Source of the DNA: Nocardia sp. alder85J
Lineage (GTDB): Bacteria > Actinomycetota > Actinomycetes > Mycobacteriales > Mycobacteriaceae
Reading direction: 5' to 3'
Assembly (NCBI RefSeq): GCF_020176955.2
Contig: NZ_JAIUCZ020000020.1
Location: forward strand, 1-62,831
DNA length: 62,831 nucleotides
A program made the position numbers and the translations under genes. Under the pieces are notes generated by a model. That model worked only from the letters and a program-made list of their open reading frames with translations. It was not told the origin of the DNA and did not search any database. Position 1 is the stretch's first letter. Each line of letters starts with the position of its first letter. This document shows positions 16,948 through 24,900 of the stretch, one piece after another.

Positions 16948-16973
16948 CGGTAGCGCCCCTATGGGCACTACCG
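16948..16973. promoter_or_regulatory. Partition-type palindrome, site 1
   Basis: CGGTAGCGCCC pairs with GGGCACTACCG (one mismatch) around a central CTAT. It belongs to the palindrome family with core TAGTGCCC/GGGCACTA and lies in the convergent gap between the coiled-coil gene and parB-like gene. Confidence 0.6.
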
Positions 16974-17011
16974 CCGATAGTGGCCGATGCATCCGCTCGG
17001 CCACCCCGAGG

Positions 17012-17455
17012 TCAGATGGCCTTCCGCTCCGGAAGCTCCGGCCAGGAATTGCCGTCATTGAACCGCTGCTCCAGCTCCGCGCAGGCCCTCGCGATGGCAG
17101 ACCGGATGAACGCTGCTTGCGTGTTGATGCCGGTCTGCGGATAGGTGTACGCGATCACCGATTCCATTCGCATGGCGAGACCTGTGGGCAGCGACACCAA
17201 CACATCCTTCGAGCCGGCCAACCTCTTGGATCGGTCGGCTTCTCTCCCCTTCTTCTTGCCTCTACCAGGGCTTTTATCAGTGCCCCTATGGGCACTATCG
17301 CCCATATCGGCACTAGGGTTATCCGGAGTCTCGTCCGTCGAAGTCGTGGCCGTCGCCGCAGGCTTCTCGGGGGGGCGTCCTCCCCTGTTGAAGGGGTTAC
17401 GCGATGGCTGTGGCCCCGGATTGAGGTTGTCCAGCGAATCGGGAATCCTGCTCAT
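17012..17455 (-). CDS. parB: Small ParB-like ribbon-helix-helix partition partner
   Basis: 147 residues; its ATG overlaps the parA stop. The first 75 residues are Pro/Thr/Lys-rich and probably flexible. The C-terminal 65 (VLVSLPTGLAMRMESVIAY, then TQAAFIRSAIARACAELEQR) fit a beta-strand plus two helices, as in ribbon-helix-helix centromere binders. In type Ib partition loci a small DNA-binding protein follows ParA in just this way. A palindrome of the shared family is embedded in its coding sequence (17279-17296). The symbol reflects position and fold, not sequence identity with Spo0J-type ParB. Confidence 0.6.
   Translation of the reverse strand: MSRIPDSLDNLNPGPQPSRNPFNRGGRPPEKPAATATTSTDETPDNPSADMGDSAHRGTDKSPGRGKKKGREADRSKRLAGSKDVLVSLPTGLAMRMESVIAYTYPQTGINTQAAFIRSAIARACAELEQRFNDGNSWPELPERKAI
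17279..17317. promoter_or_regulatory. Partition-type palindrome, site 2 (inside the parB-like gene)
   Basis: AGTGCCC-CTAT-GGGCACT at 17279-17296 is perfect, followed by a second half-matching copy (CGCCCATATCGGCACTA). Both are within coding DNA, where they encode an unremarkable flexible stretch. Confidence 0.6.
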
Positions 17456-18354
17456 CGGCTGGCAGCCTCCTTGTCGATGGCGTCGAGAATCGCCGCGAAG
17501 TTCGTGGCGAAGCTCCGTGACCTCGCCGTCGGTTGCGGGTGCTGGTCCATCCCAAGCCCTGCGTTGGTCAGCCTCGAAATGTCCGCAGCCATCGGAAACG
17601 GCTCCCCCAACACCTCGATGCCGTTGTTCGCGCAGTAGTTACGAATCCACTCGATGCCCTTGGTGTGATCGTTGCGGCGGCCGTCGAGCTGGTTGATCAC
17701 CACCCCGACCAGCGGAAGCCGGTACTCCATGTACGTCTCGAGGTCGCTCAGCGCCTTGAAGACGGCCAACATGCCGTCGATCGAATCGAACTCCGGCGTC
17801 GTCACGATGATCAGGTTGTCGGCCGCCAGCATCGCGGCCCGCGTCACCAGATCCACGGCCGGCCTGGTATCGAACAGCACGCGACCTTGGGTTTTCGCCT
17901 CCCTGAAGGCCATCCGCACCGACAGCTCACCACCCGGCTTGCCCAGCAGCGAATCCTGAACGGCCTGCATCTGCTCGAACCCCGACGGCGCCACGTAGAT
18001 GCCCTCACGGGTTCTGGCGGGCAGCACCACGTCGGCCAGTTGCTTGTCCACCTGCCGGTCCAGGACATCGGCCAGCGTGCCGTTCGGCGGCACGTTCTCG
18101 ATGGAATACCCGGTCAGATGCCGGGTCGTATTGCCCTGGGGGTCCATATCGCCGATGAGTACAGCCTCATCATCGGCGGCCAGGTCGCCGGCCGCCGCCT
18201 GCGCGGCCTCGGCCGCGGCGCGTGTGGCTGCGGCTTCGGCTTCGGCCGCCGCGCGTGCGGCCTCGGCGCGGGCCGCGGCCGCGTGCGCCAGGCCGTTCAC
18301 GACGACGCTCTTGCCGGGCCCACCCTTCAAATTCATCACTGCGGTAGCAACCAT
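17452..18354 (-). CDS. parA: ParA-type partition ATPase with an inserted Ala-rich helix
   Basis: 300 residues. Deviant Walker A KGGPGKS (residues 10-16), Walker A' DMDPQGN at about 69, switch II-like FDTRPAVD, and VTTPEFDSIDG further on. These mark a ParA/MinD-family ATPase that moves plasmid copies over the nucleoid. Between Walker A and Walker A' there is an extra segment of about 40 residues made almost only of Ala, Arg and Glu (ARAEAARAAAEAEAAATRAA), absent from ordinary ParA. It is overlapped by the parB-like gene, and the region upstream (18355-18700) holds two perfect palindromes. Confidence 0.85.
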   Translation of the reverse strand: MVATAVMNLKGGPGKSVVVNGLAHAAAARAEAARAAAEAEAAATRAAAEAAQAAAGDLAADDEAVLIGDMDPQGNTTRHLTGYSIENVPPNGTLADVLDRQVDKQLADVVLPARTREGIYVAPSGFEQMQAVQDSLLGKPGGELSVRMAFREAKTQGRVLFDTRPAVDLVTRAAMLAADNLIIVTTPEFDSIDGMLAVFKALSDLETYMEYRLPLVGVVINQLDGRRNDHTKGIEWIRNYCANNGIEVLGEPFPMAADISRLTNAGLGMDQHPQPTARSRSFATNFAAILDAIDKEAASR

Positions 18355-18461
18355 CAGGGACCGTCCTTGACCGATATGCCATATGCGAACCCGTCCACCA
18401 TATCAGCACCATAGTTCCTAGGGGCGCAATGAACCATATGGGGTAATATATGCACTATCTC

Positions 18462-18487
18462 ATCTAGTGCCCATATGGGCACTAGAT
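18462..18487. promoter_or_regulatory. Partition-type palindrome, site 3
   Basis: A perfect 26-base palindrome, half-site ATCTAGTGCCCAT, 107 bases upstream of parA. Related half-sites surround it (18445-18460). Confidence 0.75.
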
Positions 18488-18608
18488 AGAATATGGTCAT
18501 CATGCCGGAATCGGCGAGACGGAACGCGGCACATAAGCAGGGGGGTTACGGTGGGACCTATCGCCTCTATCCGATCTATCCGCACGCAAGAGGATAGCGC
18601 CGAAAGCG

Positions 18609-18636
18609 CCACTAGTGCCCATATGGGCACTAGTGG
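18609..18636. promoter_or_regulatory. Partition-type palindrome, site 4
   Basis: A perfect 28-base palindrome, half-site CCACTAGTGCCCAT, between divergent parA and the SpdB-like gene. Sites 3 and 4 share the central 22 bases except the outermost positions and are 147 bases apart. They are candidates for the centromere (parS) and for operators of both transcripts. Confidence 0.75.
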
Positions 18637-18707
18637 AGTTAGTGAATATATAGCTTCTACAGTTCATAGGCCCCATAGTGTCGGGAGCCTCAGAGGATGG
18701 TGACCGC

Positions 18708-19772
18708 ATGACGGCGACACAGAACGCGATCGGCGACGATCGGTTCCATCGCGCGGCGCTGCGCGCCCGCGAGTCGCAGCGCGACGCGATTCTGTACGCC
18801 TGCGAGCAGCTGCGCGCCGCCGGCATCGAACCCACCGGCCCCGAAGCCCGCCAATGGCTCGAGCGTCACGGCCGCACGGTCGGCCGCACAACGGTGTGGA
18901 AGGTAGTCAGCGAGTACCTGGAAGCAAACGGCCAGCCGGATCCGGACGGCCGCAACAAACCCGCCGCCGGGGGAGCGGACACCGAACGCGACGGCAGCGA
19001 ACACACCGAACAGCCCTCACCAGGAGGCCCCACCGTGTCCACTCCGGAGCCGACCGAGGCCGACCCCGACCCGACCCCGGCGGACGCCGACGACTCGTCG
19101 CCGCGGACAAGCGGCGAACAGCCACAGGACAGCGGCGAACAGCCGAGCGAACCACGCCCGGCGCCGAACAGCGTCGACAGAACCAGCGAACCCCGGCACC
19201 TCGGCGTCGTGAACGCCGTCCCGGAGCCCTCGGAACGTTCACTTATGGCCGATAGTGCCCCTATGGGCACTATCGGCCATAGTCCGGAGAGTGGGGGAAT
19301 ACCGGCGGCCGCAGTACCGCGGGCCCGGCCGCGCCGCGCGTTGCCGACCTGGCCGGTTCTGATCATGGCGTTCCCGGCGTTCGTCGCGATCTGGAGTGGA
19401 TGGGTCGGACTGGGCCAGCTGACCGGATTCGGGATGGTGCACCCGCTACCCGGCATCGCCGACAGCTTCACCATCAACAGCGCGATCACGCTGCCGATCG
19501 GTGTCGAGGCATACGCCTCATACGCGCTCTACGTGTGGCTGTCCGGCCGCATCGAGACGCCGTCGACCCGCACCTACGCCATGATCTCGGCATTCGCGAG
19601 CCTCGCCGTCGGCGCCGCCGGCCAGATCGCCTACCACCTCATGGAAGCCCGGCACATCACCTCCGCGCCCTGGTGGATCATCACCATGGTCGCCTGCCTG
19701 CCCGTCGCCGTCGTCGGGATGGGCGCCGTGCTCGCGCACCTGATCGTTCACGAACGCCACCTCCACGACTGA
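18708..19772 (+). CDS. SpdB-like (DUF2637-type) membrane protein
   Basis: The frame is open from a GTG at 18678; ATG 18708 (MTATQN) follows GAGG at 18693 and is preferred, giving 354 residues. An N-terminal helix-turn-helix-like segment (IEPTGPEARQWLERHGRTVGRTTVWKV) is followed by a 100-residue disordered Pro/Glu/Asp linker. Four C-terminal membrane helices come last (PVLIMAFPAFVAIWSGWVGLG, ITLPIGVEAYASYALYVWL, MISAFASLAVGAAGQIAYHL, IITMVACLPVAVVGMGAVL). The four-helix part matches DUF2637/SpdB-type spread proteins of actinobacterial plasmids. Coupling an HTH to it suggests a membrane-tethered DNA-binding protein. Confidence 0.7.
   Translation: MTATQNAIGDDRFHRAALRARESQRDAILYACEQLRAAGIEPTGPEARQWLERHGRTVGRTTVWKVVSEYLEANGQPDPDGRNKPAAGGADTERDGSEHTEQPSPGGPTVSTPEPTEADPDPTPADADDSSPRTSGEQPQDSGEQPSEPRPAPNSVDRTSEPRHLGVVNAVPEPSERSLMADSAPMGTIGHSPESGGIPAAAVPRARPRRALPTWPVLIMAFPAFVAIWSGWVGLGQLTGFGMVHPLPGIADSFTINSAITLPIGVEAYASYALYVWLSGRIETPSTRTYAMISAFASLAVGAAGQIAYHLMEARHITSAPWWIITMVACLPVAVVGMGAVLAHLIVHERHLHD
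19244..19281. promoter_or_regulatory. Partition-type palindrome, site 5 (inside the SpdB-like gene)
   Basis: Seventeen-base arms TATGGCCGATAGTGCCC and its complement flank a central CTAT, without mismatch. It is the longest member of the family and lies in codons for the flexible linker. Confidence 0.75.
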
Positions 19773-19793
19773 ACGCCAACACCCTGACCGAAC

Positions 19794-19823
19794 CGAGGGC
19801 CCCGGATCTGTCCGGGGCCCTCG
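19794..19823 (+). terminator. Terminator hairpin after the SpdB-like gene
   Basis: A perfect 13-bp stem (CGAGGGCCCCGGA and complement) with loop TCTG, followed by CTCTGTT, 22 bases after the stop. Confidence 0.7.
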
Positions 19824-20294
19824 CTCTGTTCGGCAGGCGGATCCGGATCGGCGCGAAGCCGCGGGTAGTTGCCCCACCGCAGAAGTACCGCCAGCGCGCC
19901 GCAATCGAGCCATCCAGTGGTGTTCGGTCTCGCGCCGATCGAACGCGCGAACAGCGGGGGACACCACCACCGACCTGTTCACCACCTGGTGAACACGCGC
20001 GCGGGACGCCGCCCCGGAGCGCGTTCGGTCCCCGAGCCGCCGGCGACCCCCGTGTTCACCACTGTTCGCTGGATCCGGCGAACAGCGGAACAGACGGCAG
20101 AACGGCGGAATTCACCGCGAACACACCAGCAGTCTTGCTACCTCCCCTATGGGCTGTAGCGCCACTAGGGGCGCTACGTATCTCCTGATCATCGGCCACT
20201 GAGTCCAGAGGTGCCCCCGCTTCCTCTTGTCGGCCAGCGCCGGTGAGATCCTGATCCACGAAAACGGGATCGGTCACCGAAGGAGGTCGTCACG
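19824..20294. other. Intergenic region with several inverted repeats
   Basis: No convincing gene. It contains GTTCACCA/TGGTGAAC (about 19976-19993), CTGTTCGC/GCGAACAG around 20066-20090, scattered GAACAG words, and a member of the partition-type family with arms GTAGCGCC/GGCGCTAC at 20156-20177. These look like operators for the downstream small gene and MucR-like gene. Confidence 0.4.
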
Positions 20295-20474
20295 ATGTCG
20301 AAGTCCAGCAAGGGCGGCAGCCACACCAGCGGCGGCAAGATGACCGCTGCGCGGGCCTCCGCTATCCAGAGCGCCGGAGCGAAGTCCCCCGGCAGCTCGA
20401 CCGCCAGATCGGGATTCGCCGGCCGCGCTCAGTCCGCCGGGTGTGTATCCTGGCGTCACTCATCGACCCTTTGA
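20295..20474 (+). CDS. Small Ser/Gly/Lys-rich protein
   Basis: 59 residues, start ATG 20295 after a very strong AAGGAGG (20279-20285). Sequence begins MSKSSKGGSHTSGGKMTAAR and has ASAIQSAGAK, a pattern seen in small seed-maturation-like (SMP-type) proteins that are common on actinobacterial plasmids. The last dozen residues (CVSWRHSSTL) do not fit that pattern, so the end may be altered by a frameshift. Function unknown. Confidence 0.55.
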   Translation: MSKSSKGGSHTSGGKMTAARASAIQSAGAKSPGSSTARSGFAGRAQSAGCVSWRHSSTL

Positions 20475-20510
20475 GGGGCTGCGCTTTTCGCTGCTCTCAG
20501 AGGAGTCTGT

Positions 20511-21101
20511 ATGCCCGGATCGGACGTGCCGTGCGCTGAAGAAGGCTGGGTGCCTCCCGACGATTTGCCGCCGGAGCCGCAGTGGCGGACGTGGGAGCAT
20601 GTCCGCTGCTTGGAATGTGGGCAATGGAAAGTGGTGCTGGGGAAGCATCTGAGCGCAGAGCACGCGCTTGATTCCGCCGGCTACCGGGAAAGGTGGGGGA
20701 TGCGGTCAGGGATGCCGCTGTGCTCTCTTGCGCTGTCGGAGAAGATGCGGGGCGTGGCTGTGTCCAGAGGCGCGGAGAATACTGATCGCCTGGTCGCGAT
20801 GGCGGCAGAGAATCACGTCGCGGCCACGGAAGCGACGAAGCGCCGGGAGATGCGTCCACAGGAGCTACAAGCGCGTGGCGCGCGGTCCGAGGCGAGAGCA
20901 CGGGCGCGTGAGGCCGCCGCCCGCATCCTTGTCGGCGATTTGGAACGCTGGGTGCGGGAAAAATACGTCGACGGTCTGTGGTCGATCCGCGACATGATGC
21001 GGTACCTAGATCTGTCGGAGAAGTCCGTGCGCGCGGTAATGGCCTCGGCCGGGATCGAACCGCGCAGGCGGGGGCCCGCCACTCGCCTCCCCCAGAATTA
21101 A
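20511..21101 (+). CDS. MucR/Ros-like zinc-finger DNA-binding protein
   Basis: 196 residues. The N-terminal part VRCLECGQWKVVLGKHLSAEH followed by YRERWGMRSGMPLCS matches the MucR/Ros pattern, C-x2-C-x-H-type finger then YR-x-W and a Pro-rich turn. A basic helical middle (RGARSEARARAREAAARI) leads to a second HTH-like segment, WSIRDMMRYLDLSEKSVRAVM. Ros/MucR proteins are best known as alpha-proteobacterial regulators, but related fingers occur in actinobacterial mobile elements. It probably controls plasmid genes. Confidence 0.65.
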   Translation: MPGSDVPCAEEGWVPPDDLPPEPQWRTWEHVRCLECGQWKVVLGKHLSAEHALDSAGYRERWGMRSGMPLCSLALSEKMRGVAVSRGAENTDRLVAMAAENHVAATEATKRREMRPQELQARGARSEARARAREAAARILVGDLERWVREKYVDGLWSIRDMMRYLDLSEKSVRAVMASAGIEPRRRGPATRLPQN

Positions 21102-21473
21102 CAATTTGCGGGCCACGATATGCGGATGCCGAAATCCTCACACAATTCGTGGTGATATTGCCGAAAAGGCGAGTTACGTGGATCTTGACCGTGTGGCGAA
21201 CCCGGCAAGCCTCGGTCGATGTACGGATCCTGCCCACGTTCAGATTTTTCGATGCCTGGAAGCGGGGCCCGACGACCGGCACCACTGTGTTGCGCGGGAG
21301 CGGATCGGAGAGGACTTCGAAAAGGCGCCCGAAGGCCAGGTACAGGGCGTGCGGCTCTCCCTTGCTGCCTGGGGTAGAGGGTGGGGTAGAGGGTGAAGAG
21401 GAGATACCTCATCCTCTACCCCACCCTGTACCTCATGTCGATCGACGTCTTTCGTGTCAGCGTATTGCGCTGA

Positions 21474-21608
21474 CCTGTGATTTCCCGCTCGCCCCCGCTG
21501 CTTACGTCGCAAGCGCCGTTTTTGAAGACCACCCTCAATCTGCGAAAAAGCATACAGATCGAGGGTGGTCTTCAAAACCAGCAGCGGGGGCGAGCGGGAA
21601 ACCACAGG
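21474..21608. repeat. Nested long inverted repeat (hairpin B)
   Basis: Outer arms: CCTGTGATTTCCCGCTCGCC region (21474-21502) with its near-complement ending at 21608. Inner arms: TTTTGAAGACCACCCTC (from 21519) with GAGGGTGGTCTTCAAAA (21561-21577). Confidence 0.8.
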
Positions 21609-21630
21609 AAAAGATAAAGAAATTCAAAAA

Positions 21631-21714
21631 GAGTGTGTGTTTGTGTGATGGGTCAGGCCATGTATTCCGCAGGCTCCATGAGCACATGGCCTGACCCATC
21701 ACACAAACACACTC
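21631..21714. repeat. Long inverted repeat with 31-bp arms (hairpin C)
   Basis: The arm at 21684-21714 matches the complement of 21631-21663 except for an extra TG in the left arm. The loop is 20 bases. The words GTGATGGGTCAGGCCATGT and its complement are perfect. Confidence 0.85.
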
Positions 21715-22080
21715 AACATCCCCCTGCCCCCTTCATTCTTGAAAGGGGTTCCTTCCCAACCCCCTGCCCCCTCCCTTCCAGGGCTGGGGTTCCTCCCCCC
21801 TCGGCCGACGCCCCCCTCCCGGGGGCTGGCCGTTCGCCGCCTCCGGCGGCCACGGTCCCACATTCGTGGGCCCGTGCTCGGCGGTGGGGGAGGGCAGCTT
21901 CGCACCCTCCCCCACCGTCTCGTAGGAACGCCTTCGGCGCCTGTTTCTAAAGCGACGCTGCCGCGTCGCGGCGTGACTGTGCCAGCGGTTTTCCGGTGTG
22001 TTCACGACGAGTTCGAATAATGGCGTGACACTTGGATTCGATGCGTGTTTCCCGGGTTTACTGCGGTATTATCTGGTGTG

Positions 22081-22116
22081 ATGTCGTATCGGGTTGTCCT
22101 GGTTTCTAGACGGTGA
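22081..22116 (+). CDS. Possible 11-codon leader peptide
   Basis: ATG 22081 to TGA 22114-22116 encodes MSYRVVLVSRR; its stop overlaps the GTG at 22113 (gtga). A TATTAT box at 22067-22072 lies close upstream. Coupled translation is plausible but the peptide could be chance. Confidence 0.3.
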   Translation: MSYRVVLVSRR

Positions 22117-22787
22117 GATTGGTTCACGTTATGGCGAACGCAGTGTCTTTCGGATGGCGGTTTATCGAGGCGGTTCCGGTGTTGCCTTCCACCGTTTCCA
22201 CGGTGGATTCCGTGGTGGTTCTGGCTGGTTCTTCTGGATCGTTTCCGGAACTGCACGGCGGATGGCTTCGTGATCTCGACCGGGTCCGCGCGGCCGCGGG
22301 TGCGCGGACCCTGGCCGATCGGGTCCGGGCCCGGCCGGCGGTGTCGAATCATCAGTTCCGGATCGCTGTGCCGCGGCCTCGGCGTCGCAGCGGTGACGAG
22401 CTGCCGGACGTGCGCGCCGTCCGAGTCCCGAGGCCGGGGGAGACCGGTAGCCAGACGATCGAGGTCCGTTTGTTCTGGGCTGGGATGCAGCTGATCGCGG
22501 ATACGCGCGAGCGTATTCCGGCCGCCCGAGCGATCGAGTGCGCGTTCCGGCGCGCGTGCGCCGCGGGTTTCTACGCGCGTTCCGCCGGGGTCGCAGAGCA
22601 CGTCATCAGTGAGTCGCTGGCCGATATCGCCGAGCTGGCCGAGCTGTTGATCACGGCACGCGATTCGCGCGTTGCCGTGACGGTGTCTGTCGGTGGAGGT
22701 CACGATGATGATCGCGCCGAGGCCGCGGGTTTCCTGGCCTCCGGTCTGCCGTCGACCGTCACGATCGAGATGCGGGAGCGCGAATGA
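22113..22787 (+). CDS. Unknown protein preceding the replication-relaxation gene
   Basis: 224 residues from GTG 22113 (ATG at 22131 is an alternative). The first half contains strands and loops (VDSVVVLAGSSGSFPELHG), then IEVRLFWAGMQLIADTRERIPAARAIECAFRRACAAGFY. No known motif, no membrane segment. Its stop overlaps the following ATG, and operon structure suggests it works with the replication-relaxation protein. Codon use is normal for the plasmid. Confidence 0.55.
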   Translation: MRLVHVMANAVSFGWRFIEAVPVLPSTVSTVDSVVVLAGSSGSFPELHGGWLRDLDRVRAAAGARTLADRVRARPAVSNHQFRIAVPRPRRRSGDELPDVRAVRVPRPGETGSQTIEVRLFWAGMQLIADTRERIPAARAIECAFRRACAAGFYARSAGVAEHVISESLADIAELAELLITARDSRVAVTVSVGGGHDDDRAEAAGFLASGLPSTVTIEMRERE

Positions 22788-23503
22788 CAATCCCAGCGAA
22801 ACCATCCGGGGTGAACCTGACCGAACGCGATATCCGGGTGCTCGATTGGCTGCGAGAGGTGCGCATCGCGTCCTCGGCCGGACTGCTGGCCGCCTACAGC
22901 CATTTCGGCGGTGAGGAGATGGATCAGCGCCGGTTCTCCCGCCGGATACTCAAGCTCGAGCAGGCCGGAACGGTCGGGTCCGCGTTCATGACCCACGGCC
23001 GGCAGCACAAGGTGTATTGGCCCGCGGACCGCCCGTACCGGCTCGCGCGCCGCGAGCTGTCCCATGATCTGTTGCTCGCCGAGTTCTCCATCTGGCTTGT
23101 TTCGCAGCGTCACGACGGACTCGCCCTCACCGAACATGTTCCGGCCGAACGCTGGAAAACGCCGGCGTTCACCGCGGACCATCCACTGAACCCGAAATCG
23201 CACGCCGCCGACGGGATGGTGTGGCTGCCGGACCAGCGAATCGGCCTGGTAGAGATCGAGCTGTCCCCGAAATCCGGGCGGAAACTCCGCACGGTTCTCG
23301 ACTCACACGCTGCGCGGCTGGACTCCAGCAGCGAACCGATTTCCGGCGTGCTCTACCTGACCACCGAACGCGCGGGGAAGACCGTCGCGAACGCCTGGAA
23401 GACGTTCGGTCACGCCGTCGACCACCCCGGCCGCTTCCAAGTGCTGCACGCCGTGGACGACCACACCCTCACCAGACGTACCGAACTGATCGAGCTGAAC
23501 TGA
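22784..23503 (+). CDS. Replication-relaxation family protein
   Basis: 239 residues. An N-terminal winged helix (LTERDIRVLDWLREVRIASS, then SRRILKLEQAGTV) and a second domain with HAADGMVWLPDQRIGLVEIE fit the replication-relaxation family (PF13814 type) found on actinobacterial plasmids and integrative elements. The D-x(n)-E-x-E arrangement in the second domain resembles a restriction-endonuclease-like core, but nuclease activity is not established. Known members occur near transfer origins; here it lies directly downstream of the large inverted repeats. Confidence 0.75.
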   Translation: MTIPAKPSGVNLTERDIRVLDWLREVRIASSAGLLAAYSHFGGEEMDQRRFSRRILKLEQAGTVGSAFMTHGRQHKVYWPADRPYRLARRELSHDLLLAEFSIWLVSQRHDGLALTEHVPAERWKTPAFTADHPLNPKSHAADGMVWLPDQRIGLVEIELSPKSGRKLRTVLDSHAARLDSSSEPISGVLYLTTERAGKTVANAWKTFGHAVDHPGRFQVLHAVDDHTLTRRTELIELN

Positions 23504-23528
23504 ACACAGGAAATGAGGACCACCCGCC

Positions 23529-24008
23529 ATGACGGACGAGAACCGGGATCGGAACCCGGCGCACCGCTGGCTGTTCACCGGCCCCGGCCCCGAGCCCGGT
23601 GAACAGCCGGCCGCGCACTGGGATCCGCCGCGCCGGACCCGCACGGCCACACGATGCCCCTCATGCGGGCACCGCGCCGCCACCGTCGCCGAAGACGCCC
23701 GGATGCGCGCCGATATCCGCGTGCTGTGGCTGCACCCGGACCCCACCGCACCCGACGGTGTCCGCGAGGCGTACCACTGCCAACGGTGCCAGCCCCAGCA
23801 GGTAGCCGACACCGAATGCGCCCGATGCCCAGCAGACGGGCCCCTGCTCGCCGACCGGTTCGCCACGGACTCGAAAGCCGGCCGGGTACCAGCCGCCGCC
23901 GCGGCCTGGCTCGCGGCCCACGGATGGCACACCGGAAACGGGCCCCTGACCTGCCCCAACCACGACACCAACCAGAGCTACCGCGGCGCCGAGCCCTCCC
24001 GGACCTAG
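23529..24008 (+). CDS. Zinc-ribbon protein
   Basis: 159 residues with three Cys pairs: CPSCGH, CQRCQP and CARCPAD, plus a late CPNH. These fit one or two zinc ribbons. The rest is Pro- and Ala-rich. Follows the replication-relaxation gene by 25 bases, so probably same transcript. Function unknown; nucleic-acid binding is a reasonable guess. Confidence 0.55.
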   Translation: MTDENRDRNPAHRWLFTGPGPEPGEQPAAHWDPPRRTRTATRCPSCGHRAATVAEDARMRADIRVLWLHPDPTAPDGVREAYHCQRCQPQQVADTECARCPADGPLLADRFATDSKAGRVPAAAAAWLAAHGWHTGNGPLTCPNHDTNQSYRGAEPSRT

Positions 24009-24385
24009 CGCAGCTCCCGCAGGCTCACCACCCGGCCCAGCCGACCCGAAACCGGTCCCGTCCCAGCCGGCCCCGCACGGAACACCGCGCCGCGGCCGCG
24101 CGCCGACGAACCGCCGACCTGCACGAACTCAACGGCGGAACACTCATCAGCGCACCCGGAACAGGCAGTGCGCACGCTCGGAACAGCCGGATTCCCGCCT
24201 CCGCGTTGGACTGAGCCACGATGCCCGACACCCGGCCGTCACCAGCAAGGCCGAACATGTCTGCGCTGCGCTCCGAGCCTTGCCGACGCCACCGGCCGCC
24301 GTGCCACGTCGCCAGCGTCCACCACCAGAAGCGGGACATCCAGCAGGGCCCGAGCCCGCACCCCGCCGAACCCAGGGAGCACATC
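24009..24385. other. Intergenic region ahead of ssb
   Basis: About 375 bases with no credible gene. Its first 65 bases resemble 28969-29030 (shared words GAGCCCTCCCG and CAGCTCCCGC, then CACCACCC). Confidence 0.4.
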
Positions 24386-24760
24386 ATGAGCGCCGTCACC
24401 GTCGAAATCACCGGCCACCTCGCCGACAACCCCGCCGAGCTTCGCATCACCCCGACCGGCAAGACCGTCACCAGCTTCGTCGTCATCGCCAACGACCGCC
24501 GCCGCGACGACGCCGGCGAATGGGTCGACGCCCACACCACCAGCATCCGCGTCACCGTCTGGGGAGCCCTGGCCGAGCACGTCGCCGACACCCTGACCAA
24601 GGGCACCTTGGTCACCGTCACCGGTGACCGACTCACCCCGGACCTCTGGATCGACCGCGAAGGCCAGCCCCGCGCCACCCTCGAACTGCGCGCCTCCCGC
24701 GTCGGCATCGAACTGGCGACCCAAACCGCCAAGATCACCCGCCCGGCCCGCGCCGAATAG
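24386..24760 (+). CDS. ssb: Single-stranded DNA-binding protein
   Basis: 124 residues; ATG 24386 is chosen for AGGGAG at 24374 and because the longer frame upstream has no SSB features. OB-fold pattern: VTVEITGHLADNPAELRITP, KTVTSFVVIANDRRRD, then TSIRVTVWGALAEHVADTL and KGTLVTVTGDR. It lacks the acidic DDDIPF-type tail of chromosomal SSB, as is usual for short plasmid versions. It would protect single-stranded DNA during transfer or replication. Confidence 0.85.
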   Translation: MSAVTVEITGHLADNPAELRITPTGKTVTSFVVIANDRRRDDAGEWVDAHTTSIRVTVWGALAEHVADTLTKGTLVTVTGDRLTPDLWIDREGQPRATLELRASRVGIELATQTAKITRPARAE

Positions 24761-24768
24761 CCCCGGTT

Positions 24769-24792
24769 TGGGCCCGGCCACCGGCCGGGCCC
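24769..24792 (+). terminator. Terminator hairpin after ssb
   Basis: TGGGCCCGGC pairs with GCCGGGCCCA over a four-base loop, eight bases after the ssb stop. Confidence 0.6.
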
Positions 24793-24803
24793 AGAACCTC
24801 AGT

Positions 24804-24896
24804 GCCCGCCGGGCGGGGAGGCATCGGCATACCGCCGCCGAGGCATCCCCGCCCGGCATTGTCCGGAGCTGGAAGCGCACTGCGGCCCCTGCCGAG
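24804..24896. repeat. Dispersed 95-bp repeat, copy 1
   Basis: The shared core is GAGGCATCGGCATACCGCCG followed by CCGAGGCATCCCCGCCCGGC and a weaker tail (GGAAGCGCACTGCGGCCCCT). The core forms an imperfect hairpin. Other copies: 25727-25820 and 38603-38700. Confidence 0.8.
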
Positions 24897-24900
24897 ACCA

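Larger units (their letters stand above)
21102..22112. other. Gene-free structured region, candidate oriT or leading-strand signal
   Basis: No convincing coding sequence in about 1 kb. It holds hairpin A (21373-21392 with 21413-21432), hairpin B (21474-21608, nested stems), hairpin C (21631-21663 with 21684-21714) and a 13-bp stem at 21882-21917, plus shorter inverted repeats and a C-rich tract. It lies between the MucR-like gene and the replication-relaxation operon. Such structure is typical of transfer or single-strand replication origins; this is inference. Confidence 0.5.

Noticed and set aside
20978..21694. A 238-codon open frame across the structured region
   Set aside because: It overlaps the MucR-like gene, runs through long inverted repeats and shows no coherent protein pattern.
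24009..24385. Extension of ssb into an upstream open frame
   Set aside because: The extension lacks OB-fold sequence and a ribosome site lies just before the ATG at 24386.
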